64,000 bases of DNA from Bathymodiolus brooksi (GCA_963680875.1 OY804585.1:24880186-24944185); one strand, 5' to 3'. Positions 44,112 to 56,289 are shown, counted from the first letter of the stretch. The notes: generated by a model not told the origin, from the sequence alone. A program made the numbers and translations.

Positions 44112-44270
44112 TTATAACAATCTAATTAAAATTAAATCTCAGAACTTGCTCCCTATTTTCATTTTGTTGTTTACATGTCGCGCGTTTCAAACTCAAACGC
44201 GCGACATGTAAACAACAAAATGAAAATAGGGAGCAAGTTCTGAGATTTAATTTTAATTAGATTGGTATTA
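44112..44270. mobile_element. Near-perfect palindrome (foldback MITE)
   Basis: Arms of about 70 bp (CAATCTAATTAAAATTAAAT, CTCAGAACTTGCTCCCTATT, GTTTACATGTCGCGCGTTT) are mirrored essentially without mismatch around the short loop CAAACTC. The outer bases read TATAAC on one side and GTATTA on the other, suggesting TA-type insertion. Such a perfect arm pair indicates recent origin or ongoing gene conversion between the arms (inference). Confidence 0.92.
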
Positions 44271-45026
44271 TAATTGCTAATTCATAGCCTTTATGAATAA
44301 GACTTTTCAAGGATTTTACAAATTTAGATGTGTCAGATTTGAACCTTGATGCTTTGTTTATTACGTAACCATAAAAACATTTTTGATCTGATCTCTGCTT
44401 GTAGAATTACATTTATATACAAGATCTGTATAGCGGTAATAAAACGTTGTGAAAGTTTTCAATTATTTATGAAAGCGATATCCTGGGTGTAAAAGGTTTT
44501 CTGTTATAACCAGAAGCCAGATAATTTATGACAAATACGGGCAAAACGAACTAATTGAGAAATGTTGTGTTTGAGATTAGCTGCTATTTCATGAGACAAT
44601 TGGCTATCAATTTACTTTCCGGTGATGTTTAATATCTGTAACATGAATGTAGTCAATAATTTGAATATACGTAAGCGTTCTCCAAAAGATACAGCAGTCA
44701 AAAATGTCTGATATATTCAGAATAATCCATCCAGTTCATTAACACATTTGACGCTTACATTCACTCAGTCCGTATATATTTCTGTTTGATGAATTACTTG
44801 TCCACATTTTTGGAATTTACAGATATTTTAATAATACTTAAGAGGAATAAAAAGGGGATGTTAGCTGGTTTTATTGGCCCAAACGTGAAATCTCTCCTCT
44901 TAGTGAAATGATACGGTTATATACAAGTGCCTTTCACATGCGAGTAACACTAAATGCCTATCCTCATATATAACCGGGCGAATAAATTATAAAGAATGGT
45001 ATAGTCTTGAATAATATTTATAGATT
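44271..45026. other. AT-rich, no feature seen
   Basis: No recognised element. Confidence 0.45.
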
Positions 45027-45157
45027 ATTATATGGCATTTTTCATAATACATGTCATATCAACCCGAGACACCCATATTAGCCCAAGGGCCGAAAGCCTG
45101 GGGGCTCAAATGGGTCGAGGATTGATATGGCACGTGATATGAAAAATGTCATAACAT
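45027..45157. mobile_element. Short foldback MITE
   Basis: The ends TTATATGGCATTTTTCAT and ATGAAAAATGTCATAACATAA are inverted. Inside, ATCAACCCGAGACACCCAT pairs partly with ATGGGTCGAGGATTGAT, giving a long imperfect hairpin with a GC-rich loop. Confidence 0.8.
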
Positions 45158-45159
45158 AA

Positions 45160-45478
45160 GGGATCGACCATTTAACTTGCAGGGGGGGGGGAGGGGGGGA
45201 TGGGGGTGTTATGGTTTTTTGTTTCGTTTAGAAATTTTTTTTCGGACAGCACGAGAGTCAGAATATTTTTTGTTTTTGTGGTGCGAAGCGCGAAATTTTT
45301 GTTCAGAATTTAACATTAGGTTATATGACAAAAACTCTGAATCAGATTATTTTTTTTTCCTCCACCAAAATCAGAATATTTTTTTCAGCAATATATGGGA
45401 ATCAGAATATTTTTTTTAGAAAAAAAACATAACCCCCCCCCCCCCCCCCCCCCCCCTGGAAGTTAAATGGTCCGTCCC
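45160..45478. mobile_element. Foldback element with G-run and C-run arms
   Basis: GGGATCGACCATTTAACTTG plus a G run at the left is mirrored by a run of about 26 C followed by TGGAAGTTAAATGGTCCGTCCC at the right. The centre repeats TCAGAATATTTTTTG four times and contains TGCGAAGCGCGAA. The plus-strand open frame is this low-complexity centre and not a gene. Confidence 0.85.
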
Positions 45479-45489
45479 TAACATATATA

Positions 45490-45690
45490 TATAATGAAAT
45501 AAAGGTAATAACAAAATTACCGAACTCCGAACAATCTTGCAAAGGGAAAGTCAAAACTCATAATTATATAAACAGACAAAATCAGTCAACAACTGGAAAA
45601 CTGTGAAAACCGTAATGACCCTGACTTGGTACAGGCATTTCTAAAGAAATGGTGGGTTGAATCAGATTTTAAGGCGCCAAACCTCCCGCC
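45490..45690 (+). repeat. Mussel-type dispersed repeat (CTGACTTGGTACAGGCATTT)
   Basis: Contains ACCGAACTCCGAACAATC, GGGAAAGTCAAAACTC, CAGTCAACAACTGGAAAACT and CTGACTTGGTACAGGCATTT, then AAATGGTGGGTTGAA. I recognise this as a very common mussel genome repeat, and it is the strongest single hint to the source group. It runs directly into a LINE 3' fragment. Confidence 0.78.
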
Positions 45691-45694
45691 AAAC

Positions 45695-46055
45695 CACTCC
45701 ACATGTGAAGAACTTCTGGCTAAATCAAAATTACCTTATCTAAAAATTAGGTGTATACGCACAATAGCTATTGAAACATTTAAAATTATAAATAAGGAAA
45801 CCCCTCAATACCTACATGATCTTGTAACTTTAAAAAATAATAAATATAATTTTAGGAACAGCAATACAGCACATATTGATATACCAACAGTCAAGACTAC
45901 CCGGTATGGATTGAACTCTTTTAGATACTATGCTTCAAAAACTTGGAATGAGCTTGCCAGACCACATCAGGAATGAAACATCTTTCAATCAATTTAAGAG
46001 TTTGATAAACTCTTGGGATAGCAGCTCATGTCACTGTAGCTTCTGTGCATGATTC
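45695..46055 (+). pseudogene. Non-LTR retrotransposon 3' fragment 1 (end of RT open frame)
   Basis: Encodes LLAKSKLPYLKIRCIRTIAI, ETFKIINKETPQYLHDLV and FRYYASKTWNELARPHQ, then in a shifted frame a C-terminal CHCSFC. This is the typical region downstream of the RT domain in CR1/L2-like elements. The fragment at 47716-48141 is the same family (METFKIINKKKPLFIQDL ... CTCSAC). 5'-truncated. Confidence 0.78.
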
Positions 46056-46315
46056 TAAATTATTTTCCTATTTTTTTGCTTTGTTTAAAAATGATTTTTT
46101 TAAACATAGATGCATGTGCTTTTAAAATTTATCATTTTTAAATGTTGCTAGTTTCTATGCGTTTCATTTATATCCATGCTTTTTGTTTACTCACATCTTC
46201 TCCTTCTTCTTCCCGTCAGGAGAATACTCTATATTGAGTGTTGACTCTCTGCGCATGTCCCTTCTGTACAGTTAAAAGCAAATCGTATATACAGTTAAAA
46301 ACGGAATGAACGTAT
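46056..46315. other. Short unannotated stretch
   Basis: T-rich. It may include the 3' untranslated part of the preceding LINE fragment. Confidence 0.4.
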
Positions 46316-47545
46316 TCACATCTGGGATAACACTGGTAGGGTGGTGGACCCTAACCCTGCCTGGAACTGGTCAATGGTGTTGACTTGACGTATAGTTGGT
46401 GGTATGGTGTTCCAGGTGATGATGGTACGCGGGAAGAAAGAATATCGATATACATCACCATTTGTATACAGTGTTCTATAGGCTGCATTACCTCTGGTTC
46501 TGTTGTCTGATGGTGTGAGAATGTGTTCCGCAAGGACATCAACTAAGTTGTTAACTATTTTGTACATGAATTTTGCTCTTGCTTTGGCTCTTCGTTGTTC
46601 TAGTGACTCCCACTGTAACCTGGAGATCATTGATGTTACTACTCCAGATTCTCTATCATAAAAGTTGTTATATACAAATCTTGCAGCTCTCCTGTGTATT
46701 GCCTCTAGTTGGTATATGTTGTTCCGGGTATAAGGGTCCCATACTGAGCTTGCATATTCAATAGATGGTCGTACCAAAGTTGTGTATGCGGCTGCTTTCA
46801 CTTCTTTTGGGCAGGAATATATATTGCGCCTTAGGAAACCGATGGTGCGGTTGGCTTTTGCTGATATGTTGTTAATGTGGCTGGTCCAACTTAAGTCTGA
46901 GCTGAATGTATCTCCAAGGTATTTGCTGTCTTTGGTAACCTCTAGTATGTGGTTCTGTAGAGTGTAGTTGAATTCAGCCGTTTTCCTCTTTTTCGTTAAG
47001 TGGATGGTGAAACATTTATCTGCATTGAACTGCATCTGCCATTTTTTCTCCCATATTTCTAGTTGTTGTAGGTCGTTTTGTAATTGATGCTGGTCATTGT
47101 TGTTAATCACACGATAGAGGAGGCAATCATCAGCGAATAGTCGTGCATTTGATGTGACATATTTGGGCAAGTCATTGATGAATATGAGGAACAACAGGGG
47201 TCCGAGTACCGTGTCTTGGGCACCCCAGAGTCTACATCACAGGTGGAAGAGTGTGTGCCGTCTAGTAGCACCTGTTGAGTACGTCCTATAAGAAAGTCTT
47301 GTATCCATTTCAGTGTTGTACCACGAATGCCATAGTGGTCAAGTTTCATTAGTAGTCGTCTATGTGGAACCTTGTCAAAGGTTTTCGAAAAGTAAAGGAG
47401 AATGGCATCTATGTGTTTTCCACTAGACATGTTCTTTGCTAGTTCTTATACAGTTGTTATGAGTTGGGTTTCACAAGATCGACGGGCTCTAAATCCATGT
47501 TGGTTGTCCGATAATAAGTTTTTTTGTGGAAGATCGATATATCAA
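46316..47545 (-). pseudogene. 5'-truncated non-LTR retrotransposon, RT domain remnant
   Basis: The upstream part (47107-47430) carries LLYFSKTFDKVPHRRLLMKL, HYGIRGTTLKWIQDFLIGR and GVP. After a frameshift near 47210 the rest (46316-47194) runs INDLPKYV, the intact catalytic LFADDCLLYR, SKYLGDTFSSDLSW, TTLVRPSIEYASSVWDPY and a C-terminal tail ending SFFPRTIITWNTIP. Motif order (FSKTFD / GVP / FADD / YLG / RP-x-x-EYA-x-x-W-P) is that of CR1/L2/jockey-like reverse transcriptases. The endonuclease domain is missing. Confidence 0.9.
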
Positions 47546-47715
47546 TATATATATATATGTTTTTAAATTATGCTGGTGCTACTGCTGTGTTTTAATTGCT
47601 TTCACATTTTAGTTTGGTTTTAAATTTCATGGAAAAATTTAAATATGACAGTGTTTTCTTTACAAATATTGTGTGCTCGTTTTGTTTTATTGTTTGTATA
47701 TATGCATATATGTAT
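47546..47715. other. Junction between two LINE fragments
   Basis: Short AT-rich stretch with a TATATATA run. No recognised element. Confidence 0.4.
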
Positions 47716-48141
47716 ATAGAAAAAATACAAGAACGCGCACTTCGTTTCATTTATGACGATTTTCTAAATTCCTATGAATTTCTGTTAGAAAAGTAAAAGT
47801 TGCCCTCTCTTAAAACCCACAGAATCCGTACTATTGCTATGGAGACCTTCAAAATAATAAATAAAAAAAAGCCCCTCTTTATTCAAGATCTTGTTATAAT
47901 TAAAAACAATTCATATAATTTCAGATACACGAATACTGCTGTGGTACCCAGACCCAGAACTTCAAACTATGGTAACAAATCTTTCAGATATGAGGCAGCA
48001 CAGGTATGGAACTCACTACCAAATGAGGCCAGAATTATGACCTCATTTGACCAGTTCAAAAAGTACATAAACAGCTGGTGTGGAGGACAAAAATGTACAT
48101 GCAGTGCATGCCGTATCCAACCAGTGCTGCCTCACACTTGA
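47716..48141 (+). pseudogene. Non-LTR retrotransposon 3' fragment 2
   Basis: Encodes EKIQERALRFIYDDFLNSYE, then a TAA stop (47793), then KLPSLKTHRIRTIAMETFK, FRYEAAQVWNSLPNEARIM and a C-terminal cysteine cluster CTCSACR before the natural stop. Same family and orientation as the fragment at 45695. 5'-truncated. Confidence 0.85.
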
Positions 48142-48369
48142 AATGTTTGCTACCGCTTTTTGTTTCTGCTTATTTTAGAGCTGCTTATGTCTTAATGTGC
48201 TTCAATTTTATTTAGTGGCGTAGCTACTATTGACGCAACAACGCACTTGCGTGCACAAACAAATCAGCCAAAAAAAAATATTGTTACATTTTGTAATAAG
48301 ACTAAAAATAAACCTTTTAACTAATTGTACGAGTTTAATCAAATGTTGTAAATCTGTGCAGTCAAAAGG

Positions 48370-50540
48370 AAATGTTCTATTCAGTGGCTTAAAAAGGCTC
48401 CTTCTAAGGATGCTGTTTATCGCCCTTCTTGTGTTTTATTTGGCAGTACAAAACTTTTGTATCTACCCCTTAAACGATTGGTCAAACATTCATAACTATA
48501 TAAAACGTCTCGAAGTACTGATTTTTCATACAGTTAGTCAGCCACTCATTTTCTTGATGTTAAGTCCAAAACGTCAAAGTCGGAGTCCTTTTATTCAATG
48601 CTATCGTCTTAGCAAAAAGAGGATATTGCCAGAAACAGATATATTTTGAGGGAGATAATCGATCTATTGATTATTTGCGGTCATCACAATATTGTAATTA
48701 GGAGGGAGCATACCGAAGACAAAAGTTATTCCATGGCAATTTTGCGTCATGTATCCAAACACGACGAAATCCTACAGTCTCACCCGTATAACACAGAACC
48801 TAATTCGAGGATACAATACACATCTCCAGATATCAAGATAATTAAAATTAGCAGTGAAATGGTAGGCGAGCGTGTAATGACTTTAAATACTTTGGTTTAA
48901 TTGGCGATGAAACAACTGGTGTTTCAACACATGAACAAGTCTCCGTGTATGTAAGGTTTGTTGAATGTACTGGCGGTACGTTGTGAGGAATTTCTTGGTT
49001 TTGTGAGTGCAAGCGAAACTATCGGTGAAAATCTTGCTGAGCTGTTTTAACTAGTCTTGTGAATTTCGGCATATAATTTATTGATAATACGAGAGCATAA
49101 GGGTATGATGGAACAGCAATTCTAATAGCGCAATACGTACATTCTAAAGCATATGTTTTAAGCTTAGCTATTGTACATTCCTCATCAGATGTATCAGTAA
49201 GGACCATGATGGCTACTATGCATGTAATTGAATTCGCCTTCCAATACTCTTCTAAAAATGGATAAATTTGAGTAAGAATTATGTGGGAACGACGGGGAAA
49301 GTAAACTAAACACCTCGTGTGAAACTCGTTGGTGTATTCGTGCAAATGCATTAGCAGCTTTTAAAGCTACATTTCCTGTTATAGTTAGTAACCTACAGTA
49401 TTTACCACAGGCACTTCGGTCCAGGATTTTTTTCTTCTCCAATTTTATCAATAAAATGTGCATCTACAACGAATATGAACCCATTTGCCATGCTTCGTTG
49501 TGAAATAAACGCCTTTATGAACTATGCCCCATTTTCCTAATACAATGTATCTACTCTATAAGTAGATACATTGTATTAGGAAGATATTAGGGAAATGGGG
49601 CATAGTTCATAAAGGCGTTTATTTCACAACGAAGCATGTCAAACGGGTTCATATACGTTGTAGATGCACATTTTATTGATAAAATTGAAGAAGAAAAAAT
49701 CCTGGACCCAAGTGCCTGTGGTATTTACAAACCAATGGTGATTTTGCGAGTTTACTTTATTTTGCCACTAGTGCTATACAGTCATATTTAGCACGCTGTT
49801 GTTTCGATAACAACAATGTTACAGATGATCTCCTGTGATTTAATAGAGGCTTTAAGTGAATGTCAAACATTGATTCGACATTTTGAGACAGAGAAATGTC
49901 ATTAATGTTTACAACACTTAATATAATGAAGCTGTAGATTTAGCGGTGCAATTTGGTGCTGTCTCGTCTAATCCACGGACAACCGGTAGACAACGAAATC
50001 GTGCCAATCCACAGGTAGCAGACACCAAGAATTACTGGTTCCTAGATCACTTTGTTAATTGAGTTAAGGTGCCGTTTGGTGAAAAACGGAGATCAATTTC
50101 TGGCACAGTTATTGATACCGATCAATTTAAATAAACTAAAACGGGAGGATGAATTGAATATATATGATGCTTATAGTGCAGATTTGCAAACTCAGCAAGA
50201 GTTTACACTTGAAGTAAAAAGATAGAAAGTAAGGTGGGAATTATATCCCACAGACCCGGTAAGACGTTGGAACTTGTAAACAAAAAATGGTATCCGCATC
50301 TCTATTGTATTTTGAAAATTTACCTTACAATACCACCCTCTACAGCAACAACCGAGTGATCTTTCAGCGTTTTGAAACGTGTAAAGACATATTTACGCGC
50401 CACAATGTGACAGGAAAGACTATCAGCCTTGGCATTGCTGCATATTCAGACATTCAGCTCCCATTGAATGCAGTCGTATTTGATAATACCAGAAAAAGAA
50501 AACTGCTTTCTGCGTGGTTGTTTGTAACCATCCATTACAT
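48370..50540 (+). pseudogene. hAT transposase (DUF4371/THAP12-ZMYM-like lineage), heavily mutated
   Basis: In order on the plus strand: LREIIDLLIICGHHNIVIR and ILRHVSKHDEILQSH (48650-48780, DUF4371 start); YVRFVECTGGT (48950); GYDGTA; AYVLSLAIVHSSSDVSVRTM (49140-49200); FKATFPVIVSNLQYLPQAL (49360-49410); SNPRTTGRQRNRANPQVADT (49970-50030). The dimerisation domain follows: TIPPSTATTE, then SFSVLKRVKTYLRATM and ERLSALALLHIQ (50330-50455). Multiple stops and frameshifts plus an internal inverted duplication (49396-49727) show it is long dead. Confidence 0.85.
49396..49727. repeat. Inverted duplication (hairpin) inside the hAT pseudogene
   Basis: Arms of about 165 bp: 49396-49560 and 49563-49727, with almost no loop (CTCTATAAGTAG centre). 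They match with only a few differences, including a 9-bp insertion AGATATTAG in the right arm. The arm sequence is transposase coding DNA, so the right arm reads as antisense transposase. Confidence 0.9.
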
Positions 50541-50690
50541 TATTAAAATAATTAAAGGATGTTAAAAGTAGTTTTAAATAGATTTTCCTGCTATCTATAT
50601 ATCAAACTTTTAAAATATACGGTACCCCTATACCTTGGAGGGAACAACCTCCAGTGCGTGCACTTTTAATAACCCCTTCCTACGCCACTG

Positions 50691-51944
50691 TTATTTATGT
50701 GCTTTTGTGTTTTGTACTCTGCTTTTATATATGATTTTGATGCATGATTTGATGTTATGTTGTTTTATGTATATATCTGTCACTGTGTACAAACTGACAC
50801 GGCAAAAAATGTTTGGACTGGTGCATATCTAATTCCGGAACGGAACCGGACTGTAAGAAGGCAAGAAGAAGGTAAGCATTCTGTTTATTTATTTGTTTTT
50901 TGCATGAACTTGGGGGAAATAAATGCTTTATTAATCATTTCCTGTTGTCAGATGAAACATTTTGGCTATGTCATCGTATATTAATTGAGAAATAAGCGAT
51001 AATGTGCCGCAAAATGACTATCAGCTTGACCCCAACCCCGAATTTCGCTCAGTATCTCTTTGAATTGCTCACATTGAATGGAACGAAATGTACTGAAGGA
51101 ACGATTGATGAACAAAGATGACAAGAATCGTCACTTTGTGCTTTTAATTATTGATATAAGTAAGCACTGGGCGAAAGAAATGGGTCATGTCAAAATGGCA
51201 TGACCCGGTTTCGTGAATGATGTTACAGCATGATGACCCGGTTTTGTTCCAAAAAAAAATTAAAAAAAATTACGAACAATAACTCGAATAAAGGAACGAC
51301 AGCTCGATTGAATGAGACTAGATTCGGCCCTAAAAAAACGTCGTCCCCAATATATCTCGACACTTTTTGATGAAATTGCCAGATAATTTTCAGATGCGCG
51401 AGCATTCATGGCCGTGCCGATTTCATATTAGTTTGTACGGTGGTTGGTTTGGGCAAGGATTTGTATTGTTCTACTATACAAATCCTTGGTTTGGGACACT
51501 CAATTTTATTATATTTTTTTTGTAAGTTTGAGACCCTCGATACTTCGGAGTTGTCTTTCTTGAAAAATAAAAGATAATATATATAACAAAATATGCAGAC
51601 TGAAAGAAAGAGTTGTGCTGTATTATGTACTTATTATATTATTTATTGTATATAATGTTAATGGGACAAATATATGAAATTCGCTGCAATACAGTTTGTT
51701 CTTAAAATTGTTATCGGGTAGTTAACATTATTTATAACCGGAAGTGGGTTGATATTGAGAAAGAGAGAAAATGGGTAGTTAAAATGATTAGATTCAGATT
51801 GTTTGGATCTATATTTGAATTTTAAATTTAGCAGAATTAACACATTAAAACATATTTATTTGTTGACAACTACATAACATATTTCATAGGTTTACTACAA
51901 ACTATAATACATGTAGTTAAACATCCTGGTTTATGATTTTTTAC
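50691..51944. other. Unannotated stretch between a hAT and a LINE
   Basis: No clear element. An isolated strong 5' splice-site match (AAG|GTAAGCATTC at about 50870) could be the end of an upstream exon, but nothing supports it. Confidence 0.35.
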
Positions 51945-54645
51945 AGTTACATGACTTTTTAAGTTCAGTTCATGTTGATATTGTTAGTATTTCTGAAACG
52001 TGGTTAGATAGCTCAGTGAAAGACTCAGAATTTGTTCCGAACGGATACAAAATATTTCGTCAAGATAGAGACCTTAACTTTTATACTCAAGGTACATATA
52101 CACAAACTAGTCGTGGTGGAACTTTACTTTTAGTTAAGAATTACTTAATCCCTACACTTATAGAGACTAATGTACAAGCAGAATTATGCTGGATAAATAT
52201 AAATCCTCATCCTAACGTTAATATTGTTATTGGATCATGTTATAGACCTGAAGTTAATGAGAACATTATTGTCGATCGTATTTGTACTTCAATCAACAGT
52301 GTTGCACTAGCAATTGTTTATTGTTAGGTGACTTTAACTTTAGACAGATTAATTGGAATAAGATGGAAGCTTCATCTGGTTTAACCGAGAAATTTTTGAA
52401 CACTATACAAGATAACCTGCTTACTCAGATAGTGGACGAACCAACTCGTGGAAATAATATTTTAGATTTGGCTTTTGTAAGTGATCCTAGTTTTGTGGAA
52501 GATTGTTGTATAGATGAGCCTTTTGGTATGAGTGATCATAAATCAGTTGTATTGTCTGTGCGTTTTCCGGTGTCAAGACAAAATACATTAACCCGTAAAA
52601 TTTACTTGTATCCACAAGGTGACTATGAATCATTATCAAACGAACTAAGAGATATCAACTGGGAAAATAAGTTTAACAAGAAATCCGTCAACGATTGTTG
52701 GATGCTATTTAAGAACACTTATAATGATCTTGTAGACACTTTCATTCCAAGTAAGACAATCAAACCGGGTAAACGTCATGGGCAACCATGGACTAGGTAT
52801 AAATCGGTTACCAAAGCTAAAAAGAATCGTAGGAAAAAGTGGGTTAAGTTTAAAAGATCAGGATTATTTGCAGATGAACTTCTCTATGATCAGGAAAGAT
52901 GTGTCACTAACTACATTATGTCTCAAGCTAAATCAGATTTTGAGGACAAATTGGTTAACCAGGTTAAAGATAATCCTAAACGTTTTTGGAATTTTACTAG
53001 ACATTTTTCTAAATCTTCTAGTTCTATAGCTATGATCGAGAAAGATGGAGTTAAACTTACTAATTACAGGGACAAAGCAGAAGTATTGAATAACTTCTTT
53101 ATATCTGTTCTTACTCAAGAGCAACCACTAGACCATACACCAGATTTGCCCGTCGTCAATTTCGATTCCGCTCTATGCGACTTAGATATATCTCCAGATT
53201 TAGTAAGGAAGAAATTGGCAAAACTAACTTTATTTAAATCCAGTGGTCCAGATGGTATTCATGTTAACGTATTACGTGACTGTTTAGATTTTGACGTTCC
53301 TTTGTCATATATTTTTAACCTCTCTATTAGATCCGGTCATGTACCACAAGATTGGCGTGATGCTAATGTGACTCCTTTATTTAAGAAAGGCTCTCGATCT
53401 ATTGCTACTAACTATAGACCCGTTTCATTAACCAGTCAGATTGTGAAATTATTTGAAAGACTTATTCAAGATGCTATTATTACTCATATTACTAGAAATC
53501 GTATTATATCTTGCCATCAACATGGATTTCAAAGAATGTGCTCATGTATTATGCAACTTATTGAATGTCTGAATGATTGGACTGATTCTTTTGACAATAA
53601 ATTAGGTACAGATGCCATTTACTTAGATTTTGCCAAGGCTTTTGACACAGTGCCGCATAACAGATTAAAATTGAAACTTAGAAATGCTGGGATTCGTGGT
53701 AATGTTTTAAGATGGATTGTATCCTTTCTTAATAACCGCCGCCAAAAAGTTGTTTTACCAGGTGGATCTTCTAGCTGGAAGAATGTTACTAGCGGCGTTC
53801 CACAAGGCTCAATCTTGGGCCCTATGCTCTTTTTATTGTATGTAAATGATTTATCAGACTGTGTCAACTCTACAGCAAAACTCTTTGCCAATGATACAAA
53901 GCTTTATCGTGAAATTATTGATCCTGATGATTGTCAAGAGATACAGGAAGATTTGAACACTTTATCAGCTTGGTCTAAAATATGGTTGTTGCATTTCAAC
54001 GAAACAAAATGCATAGTACTTCGAATATGTAAATGTTTCGAATTTATATACTACTTGAATGGAATACCTTTAATAGAAGAGGATAACCAACGAGATTTAG
54101 GAGTTATCATTTCTAATAACTTACACCCGGATTGTCATATTTCTCATATAGTTAAGAAAGCAAACCAACGTATTGGTCTTATTAGAAGATGTTTTACTAA
54201 TCTTACATCTGAGAAAGTATCTATATTATACAAATCAATCGTACGTCCAATTTTAGAATACGGATCAACAGTTTGGTCACCATATTTAGTTAAAGATATA
54301 GAAGCTTTAGATAAAGTTCAGCGTAGGTGTACTAGAATTTCGAACCACTCTTTGTCATATTGAACCACTGGAACTTCGTAGGCGTAAACAAGATATGTGT
54401 GAAGTTTATAAATACCTTCATCATAGTTATAAAACTAACACTGACAATTTATTTAAACTCAACACATCTATAACAAGAGGACATAACTTTAAACTTATAT
54501 AACATTTCGCCAGAACGGATGTCAGAAATTTTTTTTCTCAAATAGAGTGGTTAACTACTGGAATGACTTGCCATCTGCTGTTGTCAGCGCACCTACCTTG
54601 GACAGCTTTAAAAGAAGACTGAGGTCCTTACCAGATTGGTGAAGA
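51945..54645 (+). mobile_element. CR1/jockey-group non-LTR retrotransposon, nearly full second ORF, decayed
   Basis: An endonuclease-reverse transcriptase ORF starts mid-endonuclease (VDIVSISETWLD, 51970) and ends with the typical NYWNDLPSAVV ... FKRRLRSLPDW stop at 54642. The 5' part of the element is missing. No poly(A) or clear target duplication was found at the 3' end, although an A run follows at 54831. Confidence 0.93.
51945..54645 (+). pseudogene. Endonuclease-reverse transcriptase gene of the LINE, three or more lesions and a mutated catalytic motif
   Basis: Endonuclease motifs: ISETWLD, CYRPE, LLLGDFNFRQINW (52320) and MSDHKSVVLSV. RT motifs: SSGPDGIHVNVL (53240), NYRPVSLTS, AIYLDFAKAFDTVPH (53620), GVPQGSILGPMLFLLYVNDL (53800), then LFANDTKLY at 53881-53907, where the family has F/YADD. 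One catalytic aspartate is thus asparagine. Frameshifts occur near 52310 and 54340, plus a TAA at about 54499. The 693-codon central frame is otherwise open, which implies fairly recent insertion. Confidence 0.93.
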
Positions 54646-56289
54646 GGACAGAACAACAAAGTGGCAAAGTGGCAAAAGTGATTCCGAGGGAAAACTTCAA
54701 AAAGGGAAACTTCGAATTCTTCTTCTTTGGTTACGGAAAACCATCAACGTACTGATGTTTACTTTCCGGAATTTGAAAGATTTGAATAAAGCTTAATTGA
54801 TAACGTCATGCATCAAATCTGTTTTGTCAAAAAAAAAATTGTATTGGTCAACGGTACTTTGTGAACACAAGTTTGGTATACACCAGTAATGGCATTATTG
54901 TAAAAAAAAAACCCACACCAGTCAGTGGTTGTAATGAACATAAATGGTTATCATGCCAATGGTGGATTCAAGGGGGGGCTTTGGGGCTTCAGCCCCCCGT
55001 CGAAAAAGTCAAGCACATATATTAACATACGCTTTTCAAGGCTATTTAACGTCACGATATGGCTTTTAATCGAATGGGTTCGATCTGTGTTATGAAAGTA
55101 AAACAAAATACAAATTAATTTCTTTGTATTGATTTAATCTTCAAAGAGGTAATTAAGTAATTATGCTAAATCAAATTTTCAAGTTTATTTGAAGTTTTTA
55201 TGAATGTATTGTCAAAATACCAATTAATATCAGGTATTGTCTTAAACCGTTATGTAAATATGTCTAGTGTCATAATTTCATATAGCATCGTGTTATCGGT
55301 TTTCGTGCTATTATTGATTTTCAGATATAGCGATTAACAGTGTTAACCCTTCATTCATATGACGATTGGAATTTTCAAAGAATGGCTAGTTAAATATTTC
55401 TTTGGACATAAGATTGTTTTTAAAGCCATTCTTGTATTTTAATATACTCTCGATTATCTGGCAACTTTTGTTGTCAGTAAAATGGCGTCATCTGTTTTCG
55501 TGTGAAGTAAAAACAAGGCTGATATACGGGATGGAAACAAATATATAATCCGGAAATGGCTGGTTTTAAAATTTCATGGTTCTGGCCGTCTACCAAATCA
55601 TACTACATCTAAATAAAATAACAGAATGTTTGAAAATTACCACTTTCAAAATTGTGTTTACTTTTGATGTTTTTTTTAGTGCTGAAACCACAATGCACTG
55701 CAAAGTGACATGTATTTTATATAAGAAACAGGCACATTTCAGTCAGCTCTTTTGTTTACAAGTACGATCAGTGACCCCATGACAGTTACATGACAGGAAG
55801 AGCCGGTGTCTGAGAGGCAGATGACATAGTTAAATTTTATATAGCCCTTCTGGATTTTTTTCCAGCTACTTTATAAATGAAGTAAATTTTTAGCATTACA
55901 AAAAGTATAGTTCAGTAGGTAGGTTCACTGTTCTTGGTACTTACGTCTTTAAAAGCAAATTTTAACATCATTTACAGATGTCACACTGTAGTCTTGTTTA
56001 TGTTCCATAAATAGAAACCGGAAGACACGTCAAAAATAATGCGTGCGCTGTGGAAATAAAAATAAAATGGATAAAACGAAAACAGATGACGCACGAAAAC
56101 ATATACCGTGACGATAGGTATAACCACCAACACCTGTAAATTGAGGCTCTTTGAAAGGAATTCTTTTTTAAATAACATTTATTTTTACAAATAAAATTAA
56201 AGGCAATTGTTGCTGTATTTAAAAAAAAAATACATGAGTTTCCGTTTTGAAAATATATGAATACAAAACTGCCAAAACACACATACACC
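54646..56289. other. AT-rich stretch, no gene seen
   Basis: A scrap related to the AGGGGCGG foldback element lies at 54960-55005 (GGATTCAAGGGGGGG, GGGGCTTCAGCCCCCC hairpin). The rest is unannotated. Confidence 0.45.

Larger units (their letters stand above)
48213..50690 (+). mobile_element. hAT-like DNA transposon, decayed, with flanking duplication
   Basis: The 5' end AGTGGCGTAGCTACTA and the 3' end complement CAGTGGCGTAGGAAGG form TIRs of the CAGTGGCGTAG type. TTATTTA is found directly at both ends (48208-48214 and 50691-50697), consistent with an 8-bp hAT target duplication with small terminal loss. GTGCGTGCAC-like sequence is repeated inside each end. The transposase inside is full of stops and shifts. 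Confidence 0.85.

Noticed and set aside
45177..45419. 80-codon frame rich in F, E and S
   Set aside because: It lies wholly in the low-complexity centre and G-run arm of a foldback element.
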